A stretch of DNA of 64,000 nucleotides from Bradyrhizobium valentinum (GCF_001440405.1 NZ_LLXX01000050.1:50133-114132); one strand, 5' to 3'. Numbered from the stretch's first letter, positions 25,748 through 35,703 are shown. A program made the numbers and translations. Notes: generated by a model from the letters alone, not told the origin.

Positions 25748-26854
25748 TCACCTCCCCGTCTTCACCTTCGTCCAGAGCCGGTTGATGATGCGCTGCGTCG
25801 CGGGGTCGCGGCCCTGGATGACAAACAGCTTTTTCTGCATCGCCTCATCCGGATAGATATTCCTGTCGTTGAGGATTTTCGGATCGATCAGTTTCTGGCT
25901 CGCCAGATTGCCGTTGGCGTAGGACAGGAAGTCGGAATTTTTCGCGGCGACGTCCGGGCGGTAGAGGTAGTTGACCAGTTCATAGGCCTCCGCGACGTTC
26001 TTGGCGTCAGCAGGAATCGCGAGATTGTCGAAGAACATCTGCGCGCCCTCTTTCGGAATCGTGTAGCCGATCTCGACGCCGTTCCTGGCTTCCGCCGCGC
26101 GGCTGCGCGCCTGCATCACGTCGCCCGACCAACCTACCACGAAGCAGATCTCGCCGGACGCCAGCGCGCCCAGATACTCCGAGGAATGAAACTTGCGGAC
26201 GTTGGGCCTGATCTTGCTGACGAGATCGGCGGCCTTTTCCAGATCGGCCTGCTTGGTCGAATTCGGATCGATGCCGAGATAGCTGAGCGCCGCGGGCAGA
26301 ATGTCGTCGGCGGAATCCAGCATGTGGACGCCGCAATCCCTGAACTTGGCAAGATTTTCCGGCTTGAAGACGATATCCCAGCTATCGATCTTCGCGTCGG
26401 GCCGCAGAATTTTCTGCACCGTCTTGACGTTGTAACCGACACCCGTGGTGCCCCACATGTAGTTGGCGGCGTAATTATTGCCGGGATCATAGGACGCGAG
26501 TTGGCCCGTCACCACCGGCCAGGCGTTGGCGAGATTGGGCAGCTTCGACTTGTCGAGCTTGAGGAAGACTTTTGCCGTGATCTGGCGCTGCAGGAAATAG
26601 CCGGTTGGTACCACGACGTCGTAGCCTGACTTGCCCGCCAAGAGGCGCGTCTCCAGCGTCTCGTTGGCGTCAAAGGTGTCGTAGACCACCTTGATGCCGG
26701 TTTCCTTGGTAAAGTCTTCCAGCACCCCCGGCGCCATATAGTTCGACCAATTGTAGAAATTGACCGTACGCTCCTGCGCCCACGCGGGCGAGAGCGACAG
26801 CGCGACAGTCATCGCGCCGATCAGGCAAAGCGAGCCTCGGACTGGATCGCGCAT
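25748..26854 (-). CDS. potF: Polyamine ABC transporter periplasmic binding protein (PotF-like)
   Basis: A 368-residue periplasmic protein with a signal peptide (GAMTVALSLSPAWAQE) and the family opening VNFYNWSNYMAPGVLEDFTKETGI, then MWGTTGVGYN and VGWSGDVMQA, as in PotF/PotD putrescine or spermidine receptors. No permease or ATPase gene lies beside it, so it must work with a transporter encoded elsewhere. It starts four bases after the aminotransferase stop and shares its operon. Confidence 0.88.
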   Translation of the reverse strand: MRDPVRGSLCLIGAMTVALSLSPAWAQERTVNFYNWSNYMAPGVLEDFTKETGIKVVYDTFDANETLETRLLAGKSGYDVVVPTGYFLQRQITAKVFLKLDKSKLPNLANAWPVVTGQLASYDPGNNYAANYMWGTTGVGYNVKTVQKILRPDAKIDSWDIVFKPENLAKFRDCGVHMLDSADDILPAALSYLGIDPNSTKQADLEKAADLVSKIRPNVRKFHSSEYLGALASGEICFVVGWSGDVMQARSRAAEARNGVEIGYTIPKEGAQMFFDNLAIPADAKNVAEAYELVNYLYRPDVAAKNSDFLSYANGNLASQKLIDPKILNDRNIYPDEAMQKKLFVIQGRDPATQRIINRLWTKVKTGR

Positions 26855-26857
26855 CTT

Positions 26858-28030
26858 CTACCTCTTGCGACGGCCGTGCACCGCGTCCGACAGGCGTTCC
26901 AGCGCGGTATCCAGCGTTTCGTCCTTCTTTGAAAAACAAAACCGCACCACCGAGGTCACCGCATCCTGCTCGTAGAACGCCGAGACCGGGATCGCGGCGA
27001 CTTTGTAGTCGGTCACGATGCGCTTGCAGAACTCGACATCCGTCTCGTTGAGCCCGAGCGGCGACAAATCGACGGTGAGAAAATACGTGCCCTGCGATTT
27101 CAGCACGGGAAAGCCGATGCTCTCCAGCCCCTTCGTCAAACGGTCCCGGCTCCGCGCCAGTTCCTTGCGCATGTCGTAGAAATAGTCATCTGATTTGCCG
27201 AGGCCGTAGGCGACGGCGGCCTGCAGGTTCGGCGCAGTGGTGAAGGTGAGAAACTGGTGCACCTTGGCCGCTACCCTGAGCAGCGGCGGTGCGGCGCAGA
27301 CGAAGCCGACCTTCCATCCCGTCAACGAAAAAATCTTGCCGGCGCTGCCGACCTTGATGGTGCGGTCGCGCATGCCCGGGATCGTGATCAGCGGGATATG
27401 CTCGCGGCCGTCGAAGATCACGTGCTCCCAGACCTCGTCACAGATCGCGATCGTATCGAACTGCTGGCAGAACCGCGCCAGCAATTCGAGGTCCTCGCGG
27501 GGATAGACGACCGCGGCCGGATTGAGCGGATTGTTGAACAGCACCGCCTTGGTCTTGTGATTGAAGACGCTTGCCAGCATCTCTTCCGTCAGCCGCCAGC
27601 CCGGCGGTTCCAGCCGCAACAGGCGCGGAATGCCGCCGGCCTGGCGGATGATCGGCAGATAGCTGTCATAGACCGGCTGGAATACGACGACCTCGTCGCC
27701 GGGTTCGACGACGGCGAGGATGGACGCCGTCAGCGCTTCGGTGCCGCCCGAAGTCACCATCACCTCGGTCATCGGATCGAGCGCGAGCTTGTGCCAGCGG
27801 CCGTAATGGGCGGCGATGGCCTGCCGCAGCTCCGGGATGCCCATCATCGACGGGTACTGGTTGTAGCCGTTCACCGTCGCGTCGGCCGCCGCACGGCGGA
27901 TGTCCTCCGGGCCGGGATCGTCGGGAAAGCCCTGCCCGAGATTGATGGCATTGTTGTCGCGGGCGGCCTGCGACATCGCTTCGAACACGGTGACGGGAAG
28001 GTCGGCAAAGACCTTGTTCATGGACGTCAT
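26858..28030 (-). CDS. Class I/II PLP aminotransferase
   Basis: A 390-residue fold-type I aminotransferase. The pyridoxal-phosphate lysine is in VGSAGKIFSLTGWKVGF, and NLGQGFPDDPGPED and the NNPLNPAAVVY segment are those of the methionine/kynurenine-type aminotransferases. The canonical NPHNPTG block is altered to NPLNPAA. It lies between a rhodanese gene and a polyamine receptor gene, all tightly spaced on the minus strand; the substrate is not determined by sequence. Confidence 0.88.
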   Translation of the reverse strand: MTSMNKVFADLPVTVFEAMSQAARDNNAINLGQGFPDDPGPEDIRRAAADATVNGYNQYPSMMGIPELRQAIAAHYGRWHKLALDPMTEVMVTSGGTEALTASILAVVEPGDEVVVFQPVYDSYLPIIRQAGGIPRLLRLEPPGWRLTEEMLASVFNHKTKAVLFNNPLNPAAVVYPREDLELLARFCQQFDTIAICDEVWEHVIFDGREHIPLITIPGMRDRTIKVGSAGKIFSLTGWKVGFVCAAPPLLRVAAKVHQFLTFTTAPNLQAAVAYGLGKSDDYFYDMRKELARSRDRLTKGLESIGFPVLKSQGTYFLTVDLSPLGLNETDVEFCKRIVTDYKVAAIPVSAFYEQDAVTSVVRFCFSKKDETLDTALERLSDAVHGRRKR

Positions 28031-28036
28031 GGCGCG

Positions 28037-28366
28037 TCAGCCGCCGGTCCTGGTCTGCAATCCCGCAGCCTTCCACGCCAAAATGCCGCCCGCCAGATGC
28101 TTGTCATAGGGCAGACCAGCAGCCTGCGCCGCTAAAGACGCCGTCACCGAGCGCTTGCCGGAGCGGCAGGCGAACACCACCTGCCTGCCCTTGGGATCGG
28201 GAATGCCGGCCGGGTCGAACGACTGCAGCGGCACCACCACACCATCAGGATAGGCTTCCACCGCGACCTCGTTCGGCTCACGGACGTCGACCAAGAGATA
28301 GCGTCCCTCCGCCATTCCCTTCGCCACGTCTTCCGGCGTTAAATCGTGCACCTGATGGTCCGCCAC
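28037..28366 (-). CDS. Rhodanese-domain protein
   Basis: A 109-residue single-domain rhodanese with the active-site loop FACRSGKRS (catalytic Cys) and the LLVDVREPNEV motif. The GTG at 28366 is preferred because AGGAGG lies five bases upstream; the longer frame has no such site. It is the first gene of a three-gene operon with the aminotransferase and PotF-like genes, and probably moves sulfur or cyanide-derived groups in the cytoplasm. Confidence 0.87.
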   Translation of the reverse strand: MADHQVHDLTPEDVAKGMAEGRYLLVDVREPNEVAVEAYPDGVVVPLQSFDPAGIPDPKGRQVVFACRSGKRSVTASLAAQAAGLPYDKHLAGGILAWKAAGLQTRTGG

Positions 28367-28527
28367 GCAATCCTCCTGACAAGTCGCCGCGAGGGATCCA
28401 ATGGGTCCCCGCCAAGCGGGCGCCAAAGTCGCCCCTCGCGGGAAGAAAATCAAGCGCCGCGAACGGTTTAAACGGCCGTCAAAACGCGCTGCCGCCCCGC
28501 GCTCCTATCCTCTTTCCGCCCTGTTTT

Positions 28528-28977
28528 TCAGGTCAGAAGTTCTTTCGCTATGGGCCAGGTGCCTGCCGGCGTTTGAGGACCGGCAGCCCGGTAGCCTCGA
28601 CGAAGGTAAAAGCCGCGCGCGTTTGAGCTTGCCTCAGCGCGCACCGAAGGGAACTGCCGGTCGCGGATCAGCCCTTCGAGCCTATCGAGCAATCCGGCAC
28701 CTACGCCCTGCCCGGCACATTCCGGCGCCGTGTACAGGCCTTCCAGCCTGTCACCGGAAATGGCCCCCCACCCCGCGACGATGCCGCTCCGTTCGGCAAC
28801 CCATACTTCCAGCTCACGCAGCTTCCGCTCCATGCCGGATGGCGTGAGCTTAGCCGCCCAAGCCTGCGCCTCGGCGACGGTCATCGTTGGCGGCGCAAGT
28901 TCAAGGATCGATCGTCGCCGAATGTCGCAGAGACGGTTCGCGTCGTTGCGCATCGCCGGGCGGTAAACGGCACCCAT
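28528..28977 (-). CDS. GNAT-family N-acetyltransferase
   Basis: A 149-residue acetyltransferase when started at 28977 (MGAVYRPAMRNDANRLCDIRR, the usual GNAT opening). The acetyl-CoA binding motif is LYTAPECAGQGVGAGLLDRLE, followed by ASSNARGFYLRRGY. The upstream part of the frame to 29145 overlaps low-complexity sequence and lacks a clear start. The substrate is unknown. Confidence 0.75.
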   Translation of the reverse strand: MGAVYRPAMRNDANRLCDIRRRSILELAPPTMTVAEAQAWAAKLTPSGMERKLRELEVWVAERSGIVAGWGAISGDRLEGLYTAPECAGQGVGAGLLDRLEGLIRDRQFPSVRAEASSNARGFYLRRGYRAAGPQTPAGTWPIAKELLT

Positions 28978-29161
28978 CTTTATCTGCCCCGCGTCAAACG
29001 GACCTGCCGAACCGGTTTTCTTTTGTCGGTCCGTTGCGCGATCCATCGTGTACCCGCCGGCAGCGACATCCTCGACCCCGGAAGGCGACGATATCGCAGC
29101 CGCGACGTTTGCAGAGTGGGTACCGTGACCGTCCTCGATCGCCAATCGGCGCTACGTTCGG

Positions 29162-30208
29162 CTAACGGAGGGCGAGCGGCCGCAGCGTCGTGCCGGCCAC
29201 GGTGCCGCGGATGGCGTTTGTGGTCAGGATATAGGCGAACTCGTAGACGCGATCTGCAGCGAGCCGCTCGAGGTTGTTGAACTCCAGGATGTGGACACCC
29301 TGCTGGACCAGCAGATAGACGTGGACCGGGATGAAGCTGCCGCCAACGGCCTGAGAGTCGGCCGGCTTCGGCGGCCCATATTCGAGCCCGGACGTATCGG
29401 AACCGAGCACAAGCGCGCCCTTCTCCTCGACGAGCCACTTCGCGGCTGTCAGGCCGATGCCCGCCGAGTCGTGCTGGCCGATCTTGGCGTGGTCGCGGCC
29501 GTTCTCGCCCCAGTAGCGGGCGGTTCCCGTGCGCAGCAGAACGACCGTGCCAGGGGTGACGTCGACGTTCTGCGCCTTCAACGCGCCCTCGATGTCAGCG
29601 ACAGTGATTTCATAGGAAGACGGAAGGGCCTCCACGTTCTTGAAGCCCGCAACGTCGACCAACACGCCCCGGGCGACGATCGGCGGGATCGTCGTCACGT
29701 CGGCCTTGCGAACGCCGAAGTCGCCGCCCCACTCGTCGGACGTGAAACCGTTGTAAAACTCGTTCTTCGGTCCATGCGTAATGTGGCCGAGCCCATCAAT
29801 CTGGGTCGCCACGTTGTCGTTCATGAAGATCGCGTTGCTATGCCAGGCGGTGATGCCCGTATTGCCGCCCTCCGGCGTAGTGAACGATAGATCCTTCTGG
29901 CTCCTCACGCCCGCAGGCGACCGGAAGCTCATGATTTCTCCCGGGCTGTGGCCGGGCCATTTGTATGAATAGCGGTCGTATGGAAGGCCGAGATCGTAGA
30001 CCTTACCCTGTGTCACGAGTTTCAACGCGGCCAAACGTGATGCATCGGTCATCTCGTTGAGGTTTCCGACCTCGTCCTGAGGCCCCCAGACCCAGCCCCA
30101 CCCTTTTCCTTTTGACCATTTCTTCATGCCACCGTCCTGCGCAAAGCCGTTGCCGGCGGCGAATGCGAGAACGATTACGGCGAGCAGGAATCGCGAAACT
30201 ACCTTCAT
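29162..30208 (-). CDS. Secreted cyclase-family protein (kynurenine formamidase-like)
   Basis: A 348-residue protein with a signal peptide (FLLAVIVLAFAAGNGFAQ) and a putative cyclase domain. Metal-ligand and active-site blocks are visible: HSNAIFMNDNVATQIDGLGH and the HDSAGIG segment with GSDTSGLEYG. Relatives hydrolyse amides or lactones with a bound metal. The ATG at 30208 follows AGGAGG. It is periplasmic by its signal peptide, unlike the cytoplasmic KynB; the substrate is unknown. Confidence 0.85.
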   Translation of the reverse strand: MKVVSRFLLAVIVLAFAAGNGFAQDGGMKKWSKGKGWGWVWGPQDEVGNLNEMTDASRLAALKLVTQGKVYDLGLPYDRYSYKWPGHSPGEIMSFRSPAGVRSQKDLSFTTPEGGNTGITAWHSNAIFMNDNVATQIDGLGHITHGPKNEFYNGFTSDEWGGDFGVRKADVTTIPPIVARGVLVDVAGFKNVEALPSSYEITVADIEGALKAQNVDVTPGTVVLLRTGTARYWGENGRDHAKIGQHDSAGIGLTAAKWLVEEKGALVLGSDTSGLEYGPPKPADSQAVGGSFIPVHVYLLVQQGVHILEFNNLERLAADRVYEFAYILTTNAIRGTVAGTTLRPLALR

Positions 30209-30481
30209 GGAATCCTCCTGGAACGACATGAATAGCTCAGCTTGCCCAGTCTAGGCCTGAGCTGACGGTGGGATCAACGAGATTGTCGGTCGGGGGCCGG
30301 CCGACCGATTCCATCGCGCGCAGATGGCTCACGTGCGGCAAAAGCCGATAGCCCGGCTCGGATGTCTCGCACCACAGGTGAGCCAGTTCACATCAGGGCG
30401 CGACAACGAGGATTAAAATGCCCATGCCCACCTGGCGTGAAACAACACACCATCGCGTGGGCGGCAAAACGGAGTCTTCCG

Positions 30482-31720
30482 ATGAAATCCGTATCAGGAC
30501 TGACGGCAGCTACCTTGCTGCCGGGCATCATCGCTGCTGCGCTGCTCAGCGCATCAGCGCGCGCCGATGTCGTCACTGACTGGAACGTGACCACCAGTAC
30601 CCTGGTGTCCAGCGACATCGGCAACAACCCCCGACTGCGCACCCTGGCCATGGTGCATGTTGCGATGTCGGATGCGATCAATACCGTGCATAACCGCTAC
30701 ACCCGCGTGGTCGCGACGGTTCCGGCTTCACCTGACGCGTCGGCCGAAGCCGCGGCCGCGACGGCCGCGCGGCAGATCCTCATTCAGATCTACCCGGCAA
30801 AGAAAGACAAGATCGAAGAGGCCTACGCGGCATCGCTCAAAGCGATCCCTGACGGGTCTGCCAAGGACGAAGGCATCAAGCTGGGTATGGCGGTCGCCGA
30901 CGCGGTACAGGCCGACCGCGCAAACGACGGCACCAACGCTCCCGACACTTACCGGCCGCACACTGCCCCGGGGATATATGTGCCGACCACGCTGCCGATG
31001 TTGGAGCAATATGCGCATGCGAAGCCATGGGTGTTTGGGAGTGCCGACCAGTTCCGGCCCGGCCCGCCGCCGGCACTGTCGAGCGCCGAGTGGGCCCGGG
31101 ACTACAACGAGGTCAAGAGCCTCGGCGGCACCAAAAGCACGGCGCGTACCGCTGAGCAGACCGAGGCGGTCAGGTTCTGGGATAACATTAATTTCGGCCC
31201 GGCATGGCAGGCGGCGGCACGCGAGCTCGCCATGAAGCATGAGATGCCGCTCGCCGAATGTGCCCGACTGTTCGCGCTGCTCAACATGAGTTTGGCGAAC
31301 GCCTACATCGTCAATTGGGACGCGAAGTACACCTACAATCTCTGGCGCCCGGTCACCGCGATCCGCAACGGTGACCAGGACGGCAACGATGCCACCGTGC
31401 GCGATGCCGGCTGGACCTCGTTCAACCCGACGCCGATGCATCCGGAATACCCCTCGCAGGCGACCATCAACGCAACCATCGCGTCGGCGGTTCTGGAATC
31501 GGTGTTCGGTCCCGTGAAGGCCATTCCTTTCACGGCAACCGACGTGCGGGATGCGAAGCGGACGCGGCCGTTCGCCAGCTTGGCCGATATGGCCGAGGAG
31601 CAGAAGAATGTCCGCGTGTGGGGCGGCGTGCACTATAGATTCGCGATCCGCACTAGCGAGGACGTGGGCCGAAAGGTCGCGGCCTATATGATCGAGAATA
31701 CGCTCAAGCCGGCGCGTTGA
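30482..31720 (+). CDS. Secreted vanadium haloperoxidase/PAP2-like protein with altered active site
   Basis: A 412-residue protein with a signal peptide (LLPGIIAAALLSASARA) and the overall layout of vanadium-dependent haloperoxidases. Motif 1 is KYTYNLWRPVTAIR and motif 3 is VWGGVHYRF. Motif 2, normally PSGH, reads HPEYPSQATI, so the Gly-His pair after Ser is Gln-Ala and the catalytic acid-base His is missing. GGAG precedes the ATG at 30482; the frame extends upstream without support. It may bind vanadate or phosphate without normal catalysis, or use another residue. Confidence 0.82.
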   Translation: MKSVSGLTAATLLPGIIAAALLSASARADVVTDWNVTTSTLVSSDIGNNPRLRTLAMVHVAMSDAINTVHNRYTRVVATVPASPDASAEAAAATAARQILIQIYPAKKDKIEEAYAASLKAIPDGSAKDEGIKLGMAVADAVQADRANDGTNAPDTYRPHTAPGIYVPTTLPMLEQYAHAKPWVFGSADQFRPGPPPALSSAEWARDYNEVKSLGGTKSTARTAEQTEAVRFWDNINFGPAWQAAARELAMKHEMPLAECARLFALLNMSLANAYIVNWDAKYTYNLWRPVTAIRNGDQDGNDATVRDAGWTSFNPTPMHPEYPSQATINATIASAVLESVFGPVKAIPFTATDVRDAKRTRPFASLADMAEEQKNVRVWGGVHYRFAIRTSEDVGRKVAAYMIENTLKPAR

Positions 31721-31742
31721 GCGCTTGAGCCGGCCACGCGCG

Positions 31743-31769
31743 AAGCCCCGGATGTGAATCCGGGGCTTT
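31743..31769 (+). terminator. Hairpin terminator after the haloperoxidase-like gene
   Basis: AAGCCCCGGAT and ATCCGGGGCTT form an 11-base stem around GTGA, 22 bases after the stop, followed by TC rather than a long U-run. A probable intrinsic terminator. Confidence 0.65.
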
Positions 31770-31904
31770 CACGCAACTTATCCCGCGAATGTTCGCTAAC
31801 CGAAATAGACTGGAACTGATTGATCGACCCTCAAGCGCGGCGAATGACCCACCTCGGACCGTCGAACGCGCGCGAAAAAAAATCAACTGGGATGGAGACG
31901 GCAA

Positions 31905-32276
31905 ATGGACATTAGAGCCGCACTGAAGGAGCTATGTGAAGCCTTCAACGCGCACGATCTTGATCGCATCATGGCATGCTTTTCCGACGATTGCGTCTTG
32001 GAGATGCCGAGGGGAAGCAGGCCCTGGGGCTCCCGTTTCGAGGGCAAAGGGAATGTACGAGAAGCGCTGGCGGCACGCTTTGAAGGCTTGCCCGATGTCC
32101 ACTACGGCAACGATGAGCATTTTGTGGATGCGGCTGCCGATACCGGCATCTCAAAATGGACCCTCACAGGCACCACCCGCGAGGGCACGAAAAAGGAGGT
32201 CCGAGGTTGTGACTTCTATACGTTCCGCAATGGCAAGGTGATCCGCAAGGACTCGTACTGGAAAATCGTCGATTGA
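31905..32276 (+). CDS. SnoaL-like / NTF2-fold protein
   Basis: A 123-residue protein starting MDIRAALKELCEAFNAHDLDRIMACFSDDCVLEMP, the standard opening of SnoaL-like NTF2-fold proteins, and ending FRNGKVIRKDSYWKIVD, where the last strand closes the cone. Such proteins are isomerases, cyclases or ligand-binding proteins; no catalytic assignment is possible. It stands alone. Confidence 0.8.
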   Translation: MDIRAALKELCEAFNAHDLDRIMACFSDDCVLEMPRGSRPWGSRFEGKGNVREALAARFEGLPDVHYGNDEHFVDAAADTGISKWTLTGTTREGTKKEVRGCDFYTFRNGKVIRKDSYWKIVD

Positions 32277-32623
32277 GATTTTGGTATTGGGCACCCGAAG
32301 CGGACATCGTTCCTTCAGAAGGCTCTTTCTTCGCTGTGCATTATATCACCCATAGCTGAGGGGAAGCGCGCTCTGCCTTGCGTCGCGACTTTGTCGTGAC
32401 ACTTCCGAAAATAGGGCGTACTCATGCGTGCGCTGATCAGCGGCCAAAGCGCCTTGCGATAATTCCCGAATGGCGCGTGCAACGGCGACCGGCTGATCAA
32501 ACAAGCTTCATAGATCAAAATATCGTCCGCGTGGTGCCGAGCTAGTGCAGCAGCCCCATCGCGAAGTCGCTTGACGTTCCGATATGCAAACTCAAGGGGT
32601 GTTCTCGAAGAAGGAGAGCTTCC
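32277..32623. other. Gene-free stretch of 347 bases
   Basis: No supported gene. The segment around 32285-32310 (ACCCGAAGCGGACATCG) resembles a degenerate relic common between Bradyrhizobium genes, from memory. An AAGGAGAGC ribosome site for the next gene is at the far end. Confidence 0.4.
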
Positions 32624-33673
32624 ATGAAACTTCGTGCAGCATTGTTCTTTGCGGCCGCACTCGGCGGTGCCGCTGCCATGTTTGCCCCTGCTACAACGGC
32701 CGAGGCTGAGCCCAACAGCCAGATCACCATCCTTTACGACGCATTCGGCACCGATGCCGCGATGAAGAAGGATTGGGGCTTCTCCGCGCTCGTGGAGGTC
32801 GCCGGTAAACGAATTCTATTCGACACAGGCAACGATCCAGATATCTTCGCAGCTAACGTCAAGGCGAAGGGTATTGACCTCACCAACATCGATTTCGTCG
32901 TCCTGTCGCACCGCCACTCCGACCACATGGCCGGCCTGAACTATGTTCTAAGCGTGAATCCGACGGTGAAGATCTACGCACCCAGGGAAGGATTCGGCAT
33001 TTACGGCTCGTCGCTGCCATCGAGCTTCTACCGCAAGGATGAGACTTTGCCGCCCGAGATGCGCTACTACGACGGCAGGCCGCCGGAAGTCATGAAATTC
33101 GGCACCGCCTGGCAGGGCGCCAACATCGAGCTGATAGACAAGACCACGGAAATCGCCCCAGACATTACTTTGATAGCACTGGTATCCGACGCCCCTGGCA
33201 CGAGGGAGCTCAAGGAGTTGTCCCTGGCTGTCAACACTTCGGACGGTGTAGTGCTCGTGGTCGGCTGCGCGCACCCGGGGGTCGAAAAAATCGTCGAGGC
33301 GGCGACGGCCATCAGTCCCAAAATTCGTCTGATCGCCGGCGGCTTCCATCTCGTCGTCGCAGCGGACGACGTCATCTCCAAATCCGTGGCAGCGCTCAAG
33401 GATACGTTCAAGGTAGAGAACATCGCTCCGGGCCACTGCACGGGTGAGCCGACCTTCGCGGCGTTGAAGCAGGCGTTCGGTGATCGCTACCTTTATGCGG
33501 GCGTTGGCACCTCGCTGCCTTTGGGACCAAGCACGGGCTCTGTTGGCCGACGTGGCGAGGGGCCCGCGTTCCAAGAGGACGACCTAACCACTTATCGAAA
33601 CCTCGCTCGCCGCGAAGACCCCTTCGGCATTCGCCAGGCGCGGAGCCAACGGTCAAAGCTTTCGCACCTGTGA
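32624..33673 (+). CDS. Secreted metallo-beta-lactamase-fold hydrolase
   Basis: A 349-residue protein with a signal peptide (LFFAAALGGAAAMFAPATTAEA). The zinc motif is LSHRHSDHMAG, with later ligands in GCAHPG and GGFHL; the arrangement matches the dihydropteridine/ribofuranosylaminobenzene phosphate synthase-like branch of the superfamily, here exported to the periplasm. AAGGAGAG precedes the ATG. The last 45 or so residues are charged and look like an extension beyond the fold (YRNLARREDPFGIRQ), possibly the result of a lost stop codon. Confidence 0.85.
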   Translation: MKLRAALFFAAALGGAAAMFAPATTAEAEPNSQITILYDAFGTDAAMKKDWGFSALVEVAGKRILFDTGNDPDIFAANVKAKGIDLTNIDFVVLSHRHSDHMAGLNYVLSVNPTVKIYAPREGFGIYGSSLPSSFYRKDETLPPEMRYYDGRPPEVMKFGTAWQGANIELIDKTTEIAPDITLIALVSDAPGTRELKELSLAVNTSDGVVLVVGCAHPGVEKIVEAATAISPKIRLIAGGFHLVVAADDVISKSVAALKDTFKVENIAPGHCTGEPTFAALKQAFGDRYLYAGVGTSLPLGPSTGSVGRRGEGPAFQEDDLTTYRNLARREDPFGIRQARSQRSKLSHL

Positions 33674-34103
33674 AGGCGCTCAACGCGCCTGAGCACGATC
33701 GACGCACAGCGCAGGACGAGATGGCGCTATTGCCATAAACGGCGGAGGGGTGACCTCTCAGAGATGCGCCTGAAGGTCAGAATTGACTACCTTTCGGAAG
33801 TGAAGAACCGCCCCGGCGGTGTCTGTTGACCGGAGGCAAAGCGGACTTCATCCGCCATCCGCGCACGTCGAAAAATGCCCCAAGGGAACACCGGTAACAC
33901 ACGGGGCTGCAGTCCTTGACGTCACCCCCATTCGTGTCCATATGTCGGGCTGTCGACACTTGGCCGAAAGACTGGGCCGCTTTGCCTTGCGCTACTGACA
34001 GGCACGCACGTTTCAGACCCTTCTCCAAAAAATCGATCAACCGACGAAGGTGCCGATCCATCGGTGCTTCGATCTTCCGTGCACAGTCAGAAGGAATATC
34101 TCC
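33674..34103. other. Gene-free stretch of 430 bases
   Basis: A minus-strand frame at 33777-34139 is open but overlaps the desaturase start and has no family features. The segment 33820-33860 (AAAGCGGACTTCATCCGCC) resembles the relic noted before the previous gene. A short GGCGC...GCGCC hairpin at 33677-33691 could be a weak terminator. Confidence 0.4.
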
Positions 34104-35174
34104 GTGCAAAAGAGCGCTGTGCAGTGGTCCAACCGGCAAGAGAGCTTTGGGCCTCCCAATGGGAGCGATGACGTCCTCGACGCGCGGCGTTGGAGGCGCA
34201 TTTTGGACGACTACAGCACCCCAAATCGGCTGCGCAGCATTGCCGAACTGGCGATCACGGCTTTGCCGCTCATCATGTTGTGGACCGCGGCCTGGTTCAC
34301 GTTCTCCCTTGGCTATGCCTGGGCCTCATTACTTATCGCGATTCCGGCTGCGGGCTTTCTCGTACGCCTGTTCATGATCCAGCACGACTGCGGTCATGGC
34401 ACCTTTTTCGCCAGCCGTCTGGCGAATGACTGGGTCGGCCGCGTCCTTGGCGTGCTTACGCTCACGCCCTACGACTGTTGGCGCCGCTCGCATGCGACGC
34501 ATCATGCCACCACCGGCAACCTCGATCGCCGCGGTACCGGCGATCTCGATACGCTGACCGTGCGCGAATACCGCGCCCTTCCCTGGTGGGGTCGCCTGAA
34601 ATACCGCCTTTACCGCCACCCGCTGATCATGTTCGGGGTCGGGCCAGCCTATCTGTTTCTTTTGCAGCAGAGGCTCCCGGTCGGCCTCATGCGCAATGGT
34701 TGGCAGCCTTGGGCCAGTACAATGGCAACCAATCTCGCGATTGCCGTCATCGTCGCTACGCTCACATGGTTTATCGGCATCAAGGCGGTCCTGCTCGTGC
34801 ACCTTCCGATTATCCTCCTCGCCGCCACCGCCGGCGTATGGCTGTTCTACGTGCAGCATCAATTTGAGCACACGACCTGGGAGCGCGACGAGAGCTGGAA
34901 CCTGCATCAAGCCGCTCTGCACGGCAGCTCACATTACGAACTGCCGGCGCTGCTACGCTGGTTCACGGCCAACATCGGTGTTCACCACGTGCATCACCTT
35001 TCCAGTCGCATTCCCTATTACCGGCTGCCGCGCGTGCTGCACGACCACCCTGAATTGCGCGACGTTGGTCGCATAACGCTGCTGCAGAGCTTCCGGTGTG
35101 TACGGCTTGTGTTATGGGACGAGGCGCAGCGCCGCTTGGTGTCGTTCCGGGAAATCAGGGCGCGGGACGTTTAG
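34104..35174 (+). CDS. Membrane fatty acid desaturase
   Basis: A 356-residue integral membrane desaturase with all three histidine boxes for the di-iron site: HDCGH near residue 95, HATHH near residue 132 and HVHH near residue 295. Several hydrophobic spans lie between. The layout matches acyl-lipid omega-6/delta-12 type desaturases. GTG at 34104 is preferred because AAGGA lies upstream; an ATG at 34050 has no site. It is unlinked by function to the following alcohol dehydrogenase. Confidence 0.87.
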   Translation: MQKSAVQWSNRQESFGPPNGSDDVLDARRWRRILDDYSTPNRLRSIAELAITALPLIMLWTAAWFTFSLGYAWASLLIAIPAAGFLVRLFMIQHDCGHGTFFASRLANDWVGRVLGVLTLTPYDCWRRSHATHHATTGNLDRRGTGDLDTLTVREYRALPWWGRLKYRLYRHPLIMFGVGPAYLFLLQQRLPVGLMRNGWQPWASTMATNLAIAVIVATLTWFIGIKAVLLVHLPIILLAATAGVWLFYVQHQFEHTTWERDESWNLHQAALHGSSHYELPALLRWFTANIGVHHVHHLSSRIPYYRLPRVLHDHPELRDVGRITLLQSFRCVRLVLWDEAQRRLVSFREIRARDV

Positions 35175-35703
35175 GAAGCAGTGACAATCTCGCCGCCCCG
35201 TCACCGTAGCGGCCGCGGCTTTCAGACATCACGTCATATCCGGCTTGAGTCGTAAGGCGCTTGGTCCTGCAGCGCGGCATGCGCGAATGCGCGGCCGGCG
35301 CTGCCGCGCGCCGCGGCCGGAATGACCAGGACTTCAGCGCAGGGTTGCCACTGCCGGCTGGCGCGCTCCACAAAAAAACAACAATCCGGTCAACTAATGG
35401 GCGCGCATCGAGGAACGTGTCATGGTGCATCGCACCGACATCGCCGGGCGCAGCATGAGGCAGGCAAGTCCTGGCCATGACGGCGTATGCCGCCCTGCCC
35501 TGAATGGCGCCTTTCCCGACAACAACTTCTCACTCAGCCGACAAGACGTGCTGCTGTCTCCTCACGACGGTAGCCGCGCCGGCCGATGCATCGATCTCGA
35601 ACTCCTGACCGTAAACTTCTTACCCTATGAGGCTTTGACGCCAGAGCATCCTGCAAGCGACGAAAATTCGGCCCAACAAACAAACGACAAGGGGAGGATA
35701 CAG
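35175..35703. other. Promoter-bearing stretch before the PQQ dehydrogenase
   Basis: No gene is supported in this 529-base stretch: the dehydrogenase frame stays open up to 35422, but its signal peptide and ribosome site place the start at 35704. I see no clear palindromic operator or sigma-54 site. Confidence 0.45.

Noticed and set aside
28977..29145. N-terminal extension of the GNAT protein
   Set aside because: The added residues are low-complexity, and the GNAT fold begins at the internal ATG at 28977.
33777..34139. 120-codon open frame on the minus strand
   Set aside because: No ribosome site or family features; it overlaps the desaturase start and contains sequence resembling a common intergenic relic.
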